A DNA stretch of 64,000 nucleotides from Limnomonas spitsbergensis. Its lineage: Eukaryota > Chlorophyta > Chlorophyceae > Chlamydomonadales. The notes beneath the pieces are model-generated. The model made no database searches. It saw only the letters and a list, made by a program, of their open reading frames with translations, and was not told the DNA's origin. The DNA lies in the NCBI GenBank assembly GCA_037349105.1, contig JAYJMM010000124.1, forward strand, positions 6,804,001-6,868,000, given 5' to 3'. A program made the position numbers and the translations under genes. Below are positions 35,201 through 45,248 of the stretch, in pieces (positions within the stretch are counted from its first letter, which is position 1; each line of letters starts with the position of its first letter).

Positions 35201-38200
35201 CCCCCTTACCCCCTTGCTCTCGTACATGCCGCCATGGGAGGGGACCTGCCGGCTGTCCCCCCCCCTACCCCCTTGCTCTCGTACATGCCGCCATGGGAGG
35301 GGACCTGCCGGCTGTCCCCCCCCTTACCCCCTTGCTCTCGCACATGCCGCCATGGGAGGGGACCTGCCGGCTGTCCCCCCCCTTACCCCCTTGCTCTCGT
35401 ACATGCCGCCATGGGAGGGGACCTGCCGGCTGTCCCCCCCCCCTACCCCCTTGCTCTCGTACATGCCGCCATGGGAGGGGACCTGCCGGCTGCCCCCCCC
35501 TTACCCCCTTGCTCTCGTACATGCCGCCATGGGAGGGGACCTGCCGGCTGTCCCCCCCCCTACCCCCTTGCTCTCGTACATGCCGCCATGGGAGGGGACC
35601 TGCCGGCTGTCCCCCCCCCCTACCCCCTTGCTCTCGTACATGCCGCCATGGGAGGGGACCTGCCGGCTGTCCCCCCCCCTTACCCCCTTGCTCTCGTACA
35701 TGCCGCCATGGGAGGGGACCTGCCGGCTGTCCCCCCCCTTACCCCCTTGCTCTCGTACATGCCGCCATGGGAGGGGACCTGCCGGCTGTCCCCCCCCCTT
35801 ACCCCCTTGCTCTCGTACATGCCGCCATGGGAGGGGACCTGCCGGCTGTCCCCCCCCCTTACCCCCTTGCTCTCGTACATGCCGCCATGGGAGGGGACCT
35901 GCCGGCTGTCCCCCCCCCTTACCCCCTTGCTCTCGTACATGCCGCCATGGGAGGGGACCTGCCGGCTGTCCCCCCCCCTACCCCCTTGCTCTCGTACATG
36001 CCGCCATGGGAGGGGACCTGCCGGCTGTCCCCCCCCCTTACCCCCTTGCTCTCGTACATGCCGCCATGGGAGGGGACCTGCCGGCTGTCCCCCCCCTTAC
36101 CCCCTTGCTCTCGTACATGCCGCCATGGGAGGGGACCTGCCGGCTGTCCCCCCCCCTTACCCCCTTGCTCTCGTACATGCCGCCATGGGAGGGGACCTGC
36201 CGGCTGTCCCCCCCCCTTACCCCCTTGCTCTCGTACATGCCGCCATGGGAGGGGACCTGCCGGCTGTCCCCCCCCCTTACCCCCTTGCTCTCGTACATGC
36301 CGCCATGGGAGGGGACCTGCCGGCTGTCCCACCCCCTTACCCCCTTGCTCTCGTACATGCCGCCATGGGAGGGGACCTGCCGGCTGTCCCCCCCCTTACC
36401 CCCTTGCTCTCGTACATGCCGCCATGGGAGGGGACCTGCCGGCTGTCCCCCCCCATTACCCCCTTGCTCTCGTACATGCCGCCATGGGAGGGGACCTGCC
36501 GGCTGTCCCCCCCCCTTACCCCCTTGCTCTCGTACATGCCGCCATGGGAGGGGACCTGCCGGCTGTCCCCCCCCCTACCCCCTTGCTCTCGTACATGCCG
36601 CCATGGGAGGGGACCTGCCGGCTGTCCCCCCCCCTTACCCCCTTGCTCTCGTACATGCCGCCATGGGAGGGGACCTGCCGGCTGTCCCCCCCCTTACCCC
36701 CTTGCTCTCGTACATGCCGCCATGGGAGGGGACCTGCCGGCTGTCCCCCCCCCTTACCCCCTTGCTCTCGTACATGCCGCCATGGGAGGGGACCTGCCGG
36801 CTGTCCCCCCCCCTTACCCCCTTGCTCTCGTACATGCCGCCATGGGAGGGGACCTGCCGGCTGTCCCCCCCCCTTACCCCCTTGCTCTCGTACATGCCGC
36901 CATGGGAGGGGACCTGCCGGCTGTCCCACCCCCTTACCCCCTTGCTCTCGTACATGCCGCCATGGGAGGGGACCTGCCGGCTGTCCCCCCCCCCTTACCC
37001 CCTTGCTCTCGTACATGCCGCCATGGGAGGGGACCTGCCGGCTGTCCCCCCCCCCTACCCCCTTGCTCTCGTACATGCCGCCATGGGAGGGGACCTGCCG
37101 GCTGTCCCCCCCCCCTACCCCCTTGCTCTCGTACATGCCGCCATGGGAGGGGACCTGCCGGCTGTCCCCCCCTCCTTACCCCCTTGCTCTCGTACATGCC
37201 GCCGTGGGTCGGGACCTGCTGCCCGTTCTCCCCACTCACCCCCTTGCTCCTGACCGCTTTTCGCAGGACTAAAAACAACCCTGTGCTGATCGGGGAGCCT
37301 GGCGTTGGCAAGACGGCCATTGTGGAGGGCCTAGCTCAACGCATCGTGCGGGGGGACGTTCCAGAGACCCTGCGCAACACTCGCCTGGATAGCCTGGACA
37401 TGGGGTCCTTGGTAGCCGGCGCCAAGTACCGGGGAGAATTCGAGGAGAGGCTGAAAGCAGTCCTGCAGGAGGTCAAGGCATCAGAGGTGAAGCGGAGTAG
37501 CAAATAGGGTAAAGATTCATGTTTGCCTGCCTGTCTCTCGCCATTACAAGAGCAGATGACGGGACGAGACCACTGACGTTGGGTCCAGGCTTAAGGGCCC
37601 TATATCTAGGTCCCCTCGTGTGCTATTGTTGGTTGTACAAGGCTGGCCATGGCTTTTGTTCATTATGAGAACCAAGCTTTTGCCCATTTGAGAACCCAGC
37701 CAAATTTCTTATGAAGCCGGCCTCTGACCTGTAGGGCCAAGTGATCATGTTTATCGATGAGATCCACATGGTGCTGGGGGCTGGGAGCACCGGGGAGGGA
37801 GGCATGGACGCGGCCAACCTACTGAAGCCCATGCTGGCTCGCGGCGAGCTGCACTGCATTGGAGCGACCACGTTAGCTGAGTACAGAGAGCACATGGAGA
37901 AGGATGCGGCCTTTGAGAGGAGGTTTCAGCAGGTGGGTTGTGTGTGTGGGGGGGGGGGCGGGGGCTAATGGGGTGCATCCGCATCTCCCAGGACCGTATA
38001 CAATTTTTGTGCCAAGTGGATGGAAGTGTTTCGGACCTGTATCGGGAATTTCCGACATGCATAGGGCCGTTTCAGACCGGTACAAGCCCTAGTTTGGTTG
38101 ACTTTGGGTGTGCACTCCACTGTCTCTTTGGTGACGGTCGTCTACAAGTCAGGTGCATCAGGGTCTCTAGCTGGGGGGCCTGGTGCAGGTAGCCCTGCTG

Positions 38201-41200
38201 CTTGTGCCACTCGCTGCAGGCCAAACAATGTTTGGTCCTTTTTCCCCCAATTTCCCGGCCGAGCGGCCTTACAAATGCCGTCTTGTGCTCACTTCAAGAT
38301 ACCCAGGTGCACTGTGTTGCAAGGAGTCTGCCTGATGGCCTTCAGTGTCGTGTCATTCCACTAACCGTCAGCGCCTCCCTCTTCACGTGGCCTGGCCTTG
38401 CAGGTGTTGGTGGGCGAGCCCTCTGTTCCCGATACCATTCAGATCCTGCGCGGCCTCAAGGATAAGTATGAGAGCCACCATGGCGTGCAGATCCACGACA
38501 GAGCTCTGGTGGTGGCGGCTGAGCTCAGTGACCGCTACATCCAGGCCCGTTTCCTGCCTGACAAGGTGGGCATGCCAAGGGGGAGGTGCGTATGATCATG
38601 CCTATGCAAAGCAGTATTGGCATGCAAGGTCAGCCATGCGCTCTACATGAGCTCATGTATGTACAAGTGAGGCGAGATTTCATGAGCGGTTGGCAACTGG
38701 ATCTCATGTCTGGTTTGCCTGGAATGCTTGGTCACACTCCAGTTAGGGTTTGAGAGCGGCTAACCCACTCTCGAACCCTGGCAGGATGAATTCCCTAGGA
38801 GTGTGCTGACAGGATGAAAACTGGTGGTTTGGAGGAAGCCAACCATCAGTTTTCATCCTGTCTTCATACTGCTAGGGATTTTTTACTATACTCCCATGAA
38901 TCCATAAGGCTGATTGTTGTCTTTAATAAATGAGTGAAACCTGGCTTGCCTTGCGGAGCATAACGTGGCAACCCCAGCCACGCTTGACACCTGCCTTCTT
39001 CGCACCGTGGCCTTCCCCGTCATCTCCTGCATTGTGTTATTCAGGCTATTGATCTTGTGGATGAAGCTTGTAGCCACATACGGGTGCAGCTGGACAGCGA
39101 GCCTGAGAACATCGACCAGATGCAGAGATTGAGGATGAGGCTGCAGGTAGGGTGAGGGGCATGGGGGGTAGTAGGGAGGCTTAGGATGAGGCTGCAGGTG
39201 GGGGGGATATAAGGGGGGGGGGGGGGGGGGAAGGGAGTCCCAGGATGAGGCTGCAGGTAGGGTGAGGAGCATGGGGCGGGGGGGGTAGTAGGGAGGCTTA
39301 GGATGAATCTGTGGGTGGGGGGGGGGTATAGGGGGGGGAATAAGGAGTCCCAGTATAAGGCTGCAGGTGTGTGTGGGGGGTGGAGTGGGGGGGGCAAGGA
39401 GGTCCGGGGGACGGGAATGGATCTTTCTCCATGACCTGATGCCATCAAACATAGATAGCCTATGCTGGAGCGTTGGGATGCGGAAGCCGATAACTGTGGG
39501 GTCCTATGGATGTGCTGGCCAAGCAAGCAACAATACTGTTGTAGTACTTCAAAAGCTACCGGACATACTTAACAGGCTCTCTACCTCCTGCCGGTTCTCT
39601 TAGGTTGAGGAGCAAGCTTTGGGTAAAGAGAAGGACCCTCAGAGTAAGGCGCGTGTGGAGCAGGTTCGGCGAGAGCTGGCCTCGCTGGAGGAGACCTTGG
39701 CACCGCTGCAGATGCGATACCAGCAGGAGAAGGACAGGGTCGGGAAGATGCGGGCGTAAGTTTAGCCTCATTGAGCACTGTGGTGTTGAGGGCTTACAGA
39801 GCTAGGGTACAAGTGCAGCTGAGAAGAGGAATGTTGTTTTGTAGACTTGTGGCCATCTGTTGCTTTCCATCGCCCCCACTCCTGTCCAGAGCTTATGGAT
39901 CCAATGTGACCCCTATACATTTTAGGGTGCTTCAGCTTGAATTCAGCTGCATCACAGCATACGGTCATAGGAGCCTGGTGCAGCTATACTCTGCTGCTTG
40001 GGCAAACGGGCTGCAGGCCGGTCAGCATTCCATTAGCATGGGCCTCTTGGCTGCCCAGTGGCCTTCACATGGTGGTTTGACTAAAACCAACCCAGTGTAA
40101 TTCGTCACTGATCCTCCCTCATGACTTCCTCCTGGAATGCAGGTTGCAGGAGAAGCGTGAGGAGGTCCTGGTGAACTTGGCAATGGCTGAGCAGCGAGGG
40201 GACCTGGCGCGCATCGCCGACCTTAAGTATGGCGCAATGCCTGAGATAGAGGCCAATCTGGCGGACCTTAAGCTGAGGGTAAGAGGGGGGAGGGGCCGTC
40301 AGGTGGAAATGCATGTTGAGGCGCACAACAGCATGCTCACTTGTGGATAACTGTACTTGAACCCAGATCTTGAGGTCTGGAAGAGAAAATATTACTTGCC
40401 TTGCCAGAAGCTGCAGCAGCATGTAGCATGAGATGCAGGCCGTGCTGGCTGACATGAGGCCCAAGCTGTTGTGCAGGATGGATTAAGAAGGTGCTGCGAT
40501 GTTGCACTTTGCGTCCCACCTGCTTCCTCAAATGAAGGGATGCATGGCTGGGAGGGAGCCTAGGGGGGGGGTCTTTGGATGTTGTGAGGATCCATGCGTC
40601 AAACGTGATGCCCCGTTGGATTGTAAAAACTTCACAAAGTTCACATGAGTGTATTTAATGCCTGTTGTCCACCTCGAGAGATAGCTTCAGTGGGTTTACA
40701 TTGATGCGCCCTTGTTGTGTGATCCCCCCCATCCCTCCCTTAGGCACCAGCTGACCAAATGCTGACCGAGGAGGTGGGGCCCGACGAGATTGCAAACATT
40801 GTGGCGAGATGGACCGGGATACCTGTCTCCAGGCTGCTGAAGAGCGAGATGGACAAGCTGCTCACCCTCCCCGCTGAGCTGCACCGCCGCGTGGTGGGCC
40901 AGGACGCAGCTGTGCAGGCCGTGGCGGATGCGGTGCTGCGCAGCCGGGCAGGCCTAGCCTCACGCAACCGCGGGAGCAGCTTCTTGTTCCTCGGGCCCAC
41001 GGGGGTCGGGAAGACAGAGCTGGCCAAGGCGCTGGCAGCGCTGCTGTTGGACGATGAACGCATGATGGTGAGCTAATCTGGGGGTGAGGTAGTCTGGTGT
41101 CTTGCTGCCGCCCTTCATAGACCTGGTCAGGTGGCCTGGGTCAGCCTGTCCTTGCCTTATGGGAGAAGGGCTCTTATCCCACTTTGTACTGGGTACTCTT

Positions 41201-43193
41201 AGCCTGGGTTTGGGCTACAGACATGGGCTTGTTGCCATTCTGACCTGCATCATATTTTAGGCATGCATCTCTTGATTGTCCTTTCTGACGCATTCTCTTC
41301 TTGTGTTGCCTCAGATCCGCATCGATATGGGCGAATACATGGAGAAGCACAGTGTCAGCCGACTTATTGGAGCTCCACCAGGTGTGCTTGGTGTGGGGTA
41401 GGGTGGGTAGGGGATGGCAAGATAAATAATATAACATTTATTATATCATGTACTGGGAGCAGCGGTGGAATCACACAGACAACATATTGTAGCATCTCCG
41501 CGTCGCTTATGCCAAGACAGTCCTGCCTGATTCTGAGCCGAGCTGGTAGCTGACTCACCCCAACCTTCCTCCCCTTCCAGGTTACATCGGCCATGACCAG
41601 GGAGGGCAGCTGACCGAGGCGGTGCGCCGCAAGCCCTACTCTGTCCTGCTGTTTGACGAGGTGGAGAAGGCGCATGCCGACGTGTTTAACGTGCTGCTGT
41701 CCATCCTGGACGACGGCCGGGTGACGGATAGCAAGGGGCGGACTGTCAACTTCGCTAACACGATTATCATCATGACGTCGAACCTGGGCAGCAGGGATAC
41801 ACATGTACGCGGGGTGACATGGGAGGGGACGAAGAGGGGCACACGGGCTGAGAGACTGGATGAGACCTTGCCAAGTTTATGACTCGTTGTGGTGAAGAGA
41901 GGTGGGGGGGGATGCCGCACCTGTATCGCGTGTTACCCCGGCTCTAGCATGTTACGGCTCATCAAATGCATGGGACCAATTCTGACAAGTTATGCAGTAT
42001 ACCTGGCAGATGAACTAAGACTGCAAGGTACAGATGATCTGGTAGAACGTTGGATATGCTGCTTCATTTTCAACCCTGCAATACCCGTCCCCTTCGCAGG
42101 CAACACACCTGCACGGTGGCCCCGCTCCACCCCCCCGGGAACGCATGCTCGCCGCCGCCCGCGCTTTCTTCCGCCCTGAATTCCTGAACCGACTTGACGA
42201 CATCGTCACCTTTGAGCCGCTGGCCGGAGATCAGCTCCTGGGTGTGGCCCGGATGCTGGCGGAGGAGCTGAACGTGAGACTGGCGCCCAAGAACATCACG
42301 CTGCGGGTATCTGATGCAGCGCTCAGCCTGGTGGTTGCCAAAGCATTTGATCCAGCCTATGGGGCTCGGCCGCTGCGGCGTTGGCTGGTGAGTGCGAGGC
42401 TGGAGGGTGGGAGCAGCAGGGTGGCCATGGCAGCATTATAGCTGTTGCAGATTCGGGTGCTGATTTTTCGTCTACGTGCCCACCTTGGACGGGTCATCTG
42501 GCGGCTACGGGGCCTTGACCGGCCAACAGCTTGTGGCCCAAGCAGCATGGCTGGCCGCAAATGGCTCAGACCATAGGCCAGGAGGCAGTTGAAATGCAGC
42601 TGAAATGTATCTTCAGGCAGGAGTTGACTGGGGCAGTTGACTGAGGCAGGAGTTGACTGGGCAATTGACTGAGGCAGGAGTTGACTGAGGCAGGAGTTGA
42701 CTGAGGCAGGATTGGTCTTGGTTGGATCTTAGGTTTAGGCAAGGATGGAACTCTCTTGCCTCCACATATCTGCTTGGATGTGTTTTTACCTCAGTGTGCG
42801 GACCCCGACATTTGCAGGGTCCGCACACAGAGGTAAAAGATTTGACCCCGCAAATCGCACAATACCCCCCTTGCCCCTTGCCCTGTTACCATGTGTGCTC
42901 AGGAGCAACACGTGATCACTGACCTCAGCCGCTTAGTGGTGTCAGGCGAGCTTGGAGAGAACACGGACGTATTCTGCGACTGCGGCATGGGAGGCGCTGT
43001 AGGCGGCAGTGGCCTTGTCTACACGATGACTCCGAAGCCTGAGATCAGCCCTAATGGAGCAGAAAGTGCAGTAGATGGAGTGGCGGAGGTGCTCCTCAAG
43101 CGCTTCAAGCGGTCGAAAGATCCTGCTGCCGTGCCAGCCCAGCATGTTGACCTGGAGGGTGACAGCATGATGGAGAGTGACAAAGGGGAATGA
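29246..43193 (+). CDS. CLPB: ClpB/HSP101 protein disaggregase
   Basis: Fifteen exons join in phase: 29246-29381, 29614-29756, 29959-30051, 30332-30603, 37267-37486, 37735-37932, 38404-38565, 39045-39146, 39604-39755, 40143-40278, 40744-41067, 41315-41381, 41581-41804, 42100-42387, 42903-43193 (935 aa). Order: Clp N-domain; NBD1 with Walker A GEPGVGKT (about 224), pore loop [10 protein letters not shown] and Walker [10 protein letters not shown]; coiled M domain (about 440-540); NBD2 with GPTGVGKT (about 622), [29 protein letters not shown] and sensor GARPLRR. This is the two-ring AAA+ ATPase that threads aggregated proteins together with HSP70. With no transit peptide it fits the cytosolic/nuclear HSP101 class. 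In the NBD2 pore loop the second Tyr of the common GYVGYEEGG is His here. Intron 4 (30604-37266) is 6.66 kb, mostly minisatellite. The start is the first ATG of the N-domain frame. Confidence 0.95.
31262..37255. repeat. About 6-kb minisatellite in ClpB intron 4, roughly 100 monomers of about 60 bp
   Basis: Near-identical monomers of 59-62 bp run head to tail. Key parts are CTCTCGTACATGCCGCCATG, then a G-run, GACCTGCCGGCTGTC, a C-run of about 6-10, TTA or TA, CCCCC and TTG. Most variation is in C-run length. Point variants (GTGGGA or GACGGG for GGGAGG, TGCTGCCCGTTCTCC near both ends, CGCACATG at 33601 and 35339) mark single monomers. No monomer contains a stop codon in any plus frame. The array stops about 12 bp before the acceptor AG at 37266. 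It lies wholly inside an intron. Confidence 0.97.
38145..38275 (-). repeat. Dispersed repeat family 1 copy, in ClpB intron 6
   Basis: Contains GGGCCTGGTGCAGGTAGCC, CTGCTGCTTG and CTGCAGGCCAAAC, the complement of the family 1 order. Confidence 0.6.
39131..39375. repeat. Tandem repeat that copies the ClpB exon 8 end and donor site
   Basis: AGGATGAGGCTGCAG at the exon 8 end (donor at 39147) recurs near 39182 and 39240 followed again by GTGGGG or GTAGGG, with degenerate copies near 39299 and 39353. The spacers are very G-rich, including a run of 18 G at 39213-39230. The period is about 50-60 bp. Confidence 0.85.
39937..40090 (-). repeat. Dispersed repeat family 1 copy, in ClpB intron 9
   Basis: Contains CAGCTGCATCACAGCATACG, GGAGCCTGGTGCAGCTA, CTGCTGCTTGGGC and CTGCAGGCCGGTCAGC, reverse-oriented relative to 26905. 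Confidence 0.65.
42490..42600 (+). repeat. Dispersed repeat family 1 copy, in ClpB intron 14
   Basis: Contains GGGCCTTGACCGGCCAACAG, TGTGGCCCAAGCAGCATGGC and a TGCAGCTGAAATG tail, in forward orientation. Confidence 0.65.
42616..42713. repeat. 16-bp-type tandem repeat in ClpB intron 14
   Basis: Units of GAGGCAGGAGTTGACT and shortened forms (GGGCAGTTGACT, GGGCAATTGACT) repeat about seven times. Confidence 0.85.
42784..42838. repeat. Hairpin with 22-nt arms in ClpB intron 14
   Basis: Arms 42784-42805 and 42817-42838 are complementary with one mismatch (42793 against 42829), around an 11-nt loop. The acceptor of the last exon is at 42902, about 65 bp downstream. Confidence 0.9.
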
Positions 43194-43362
43194 GAGATAC
43201 TTTATGGGCCCAAGGTGGTGAGGGATCGTAAATTTCCATGAGAGCCTGATTATTTTATAGCTCAGATAAGAGGGATTGTTACATTTAGGTTGCTTGTATC
43301 TTGCATGGCATGGCTTACGTTGCGCTGCTATGCGAAGCAAGCAATTTATGAACGAGGGCTAC

Positions 43363-43367
43363 TGTAA
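43363..43367 (+). terminator. Possible TGTAA polyadenylation signal of ClpB
   Basis: TGTAA 170 bp after the ClpB stop. Short motif, suggestive only. Confidence 0.35.
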
Positions 43368-43574
43368 ATTAGTCACGAACAGGGCCACTAGCCCCTTTTA
43401 GGACAAGGTTGAGCCGCCATCTTAATTATTGCACAGAGTTACCTTCAAATTTTTAGGATTGGCCACCTGTGCCGAGAATTGCTGTCAGCAATACATTTGT
43501 AAATATTCGGTGGGACCCTTCTACTTCGCCGGGTGCATCCCAGAAACTCCGTGGATCGGCGTTTTATGCAATAT

Positions 43575-43715
43575 GCATAATTCCAAAAGTTTGGGACAGT
43601 GCATACCCGCTGGGCCCTCATTAGTGCCGGCCGCGAAAGGCTGGTAGGGGATGAGCAAGTTTTCTGGATGACATGCACAGGTAGAACCACGGTGCAGCGA
43701 TGCCAACCTGATATA
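43575..43715 (-). repeat. SINE-like 3' part, family 2, reverse
   Basis: The reverse strand carries CCCTACCAGC, GCGGCCGG and GGGCCCAGCGGGTATGCACT, matching the right end of the copies at 61162-61706. Confidence 0.55.
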
Positions 43716-44349
43716 TGAGTGAGGCGAGAACATGGAACCCAGCAGCCGGATCCAAATTGTAGCCATATCCACATCTGATGTGATGGGGCAGGAACTTGAA
43801 ACCCGGTGGCTTAGACTGGGAGGGAAAGTACTGTTTGGAGGGTCCTATCCCTCGATCACTGGTTTCAGATGCTATCATTCCAAAAGTGGAGTACAGCACG
43901 TCATTGTCTCATTGATGTTACACCTGTGTTGGAGCAGGGCCCAGAGGGTAACTTCATTGACACCTCTGATAGGGCCGCCCGGCTTATAGGGCTTGGCTGT
44001 TTGGTCGTCTAACTGATCGGTTGGGAGGACAGAACAAAAATATCGACCAAGGAGTGAAGCGTGACATGAACATTTGTATGCTTATGAGCCTGTTAGCTAT
44101 GGGGTACTTGTGAACTACTCCCTCAAATCCAGTCAGGTCAAAAGGGAGTAGTTCAGCCCATAAAGCTGTTTTGGGGGCGCTCGGCTTCTGTTCAAGGCCT
44201 ACGTACATAACTTGTTTTGTCCACACAGGGTCTCAGGGTTCAGGGTTACCGTAAGATCCCCAATTAAATTTCCTCTGTACCGGTACATGAGTTGCCACCT
44301 ACCTACATTGTGTGCCCCTTCACTTTATTTCCCACTTTTCTCATTTTTT

Positions 44350-44450
44350 CCCGACCCCTTGTGTTTGTTTCGTTCTTTCCTCCCAAACCCTTAGTAAGGC
44401 GCCCACGCGGCCGGACCTTTTTGAGCAGGGCCCAGAAGTGTAGCGACATT
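44350..44450 (+). repeat. SINE-like 3' end, family 2
   Basis: Contains GCGCCCACGCGGCCGGACC and TGAGCAGGGCCCAGAAGTGT. Truncated copy. Confidence 0.45.
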
Positions 44451-45190
44451 GACTTATCTGCATAAGTCAGGCGGCATACTGGCTGAGCCACGAGCTGAGA
44501 GACCAGCCGATATGACACTCAGACTGCACCTTCATGTATGACAGTGAGAAAGATATAACAGTGGCACTCCAGGTTGGCACAAACCATGAGATACCACCGG
44601 TGGCAAAATAAGAGGCTTTCGTGCCTCAGGGTGGTTAAGAGACAAACCGGTAGTGAATTTCAGTCTCCCTGACTCGGACAGACTGTTGTGACAACCTCTG
44701 GTTCTTGGACAAAAACAAGCTACCAGATAGGTATCCTGTAGTGGAAGAGACCAATGTGATCTGGCACATGCCAACTAAAGGACAGTGATTTAGACTTTAA
44801 GCATGTTGTACCAAGATGGCCTGCACCTGGTGGTAGTAGTAGCACTTGCTTGGCACCCAGGTCGATCACAGTTGGCATCCAGGAGAACTAGCCTCTCCTC
44901 TTGCCCGGGCGTAACTATGCCGAAACGCCCACCTCGTACTGTACTGCCGAGAGAGCACCCACCGAGAAGTGCAAAAGACACGCGCCTTCCTGCGATGCCC
45001 ATCCTGCTTCCTTCGCGAAGTTCCACTGCTTTACTGCACCGCGATATTGCAATTGACAACCGCGTTTCGCGCGTCCTCCAGATTTTGTGTGTGACCTCCG
45101 CTTGCTCGGGTCACGTCACTTACTCCACCTCATTCCCCGGGTCCATTTTGTTCGCTCTCGGCTTCTCGCTAAGGCGGCGATACCTTTATG

Positions 45191-45196
45191 TATATA
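45191..45196 (+). promoter_or_regulatory. TATA-like box of the inositol 5-phosphatase gene
   Basis: TATATA 58 bp upstream of the proposed ATG at 45249. This would leave a 5' UTR of only about 25-30 nt. Confidence 0.35.
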
Positions 45197-45248
45197 TGGA
45201 CATAACTACTCATGATTTGATAGTGGGCGAGACCCCCAAGCTCTTGGG

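Larger units (their letters stand above)
43194..45248. other. Intergenic, ClpB to inositol 5-phosphatase
   Basis: About 2 kb with no supported gene. A TGTAA at 43363 may end the ClpB transcript. Two SINE-like fragments (43575-43715 and 44350-44450) and a TACCGGTA palindrome (44278) are present. A TATATA at 45191 lies 58 bp before the next start. The 171-codon open frame at 44803-45318 has no ATG at its 5' end, runs into the next gene's first exon in another frame, and was not accepted. Confidence 0.6.

Noticed and set aside
31486..37320. Many minus-strand open frames of 66-206 codons in the array
   Set aside because: They are the complement of the same monomer, repeat at fixed spacing and have no independent support.
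31307..37507. A 2,066-residue Pro/Cys/Arg-rich repeat protein gene (and two sister frames of about 1,960-1,980 residues)
   Set aside because: The frame is open only because the 60-bp monomer lacks stops. It lies in an intron whose flanking exons join in phase as ClpB, and its last part is ClpB exon 5 itself.
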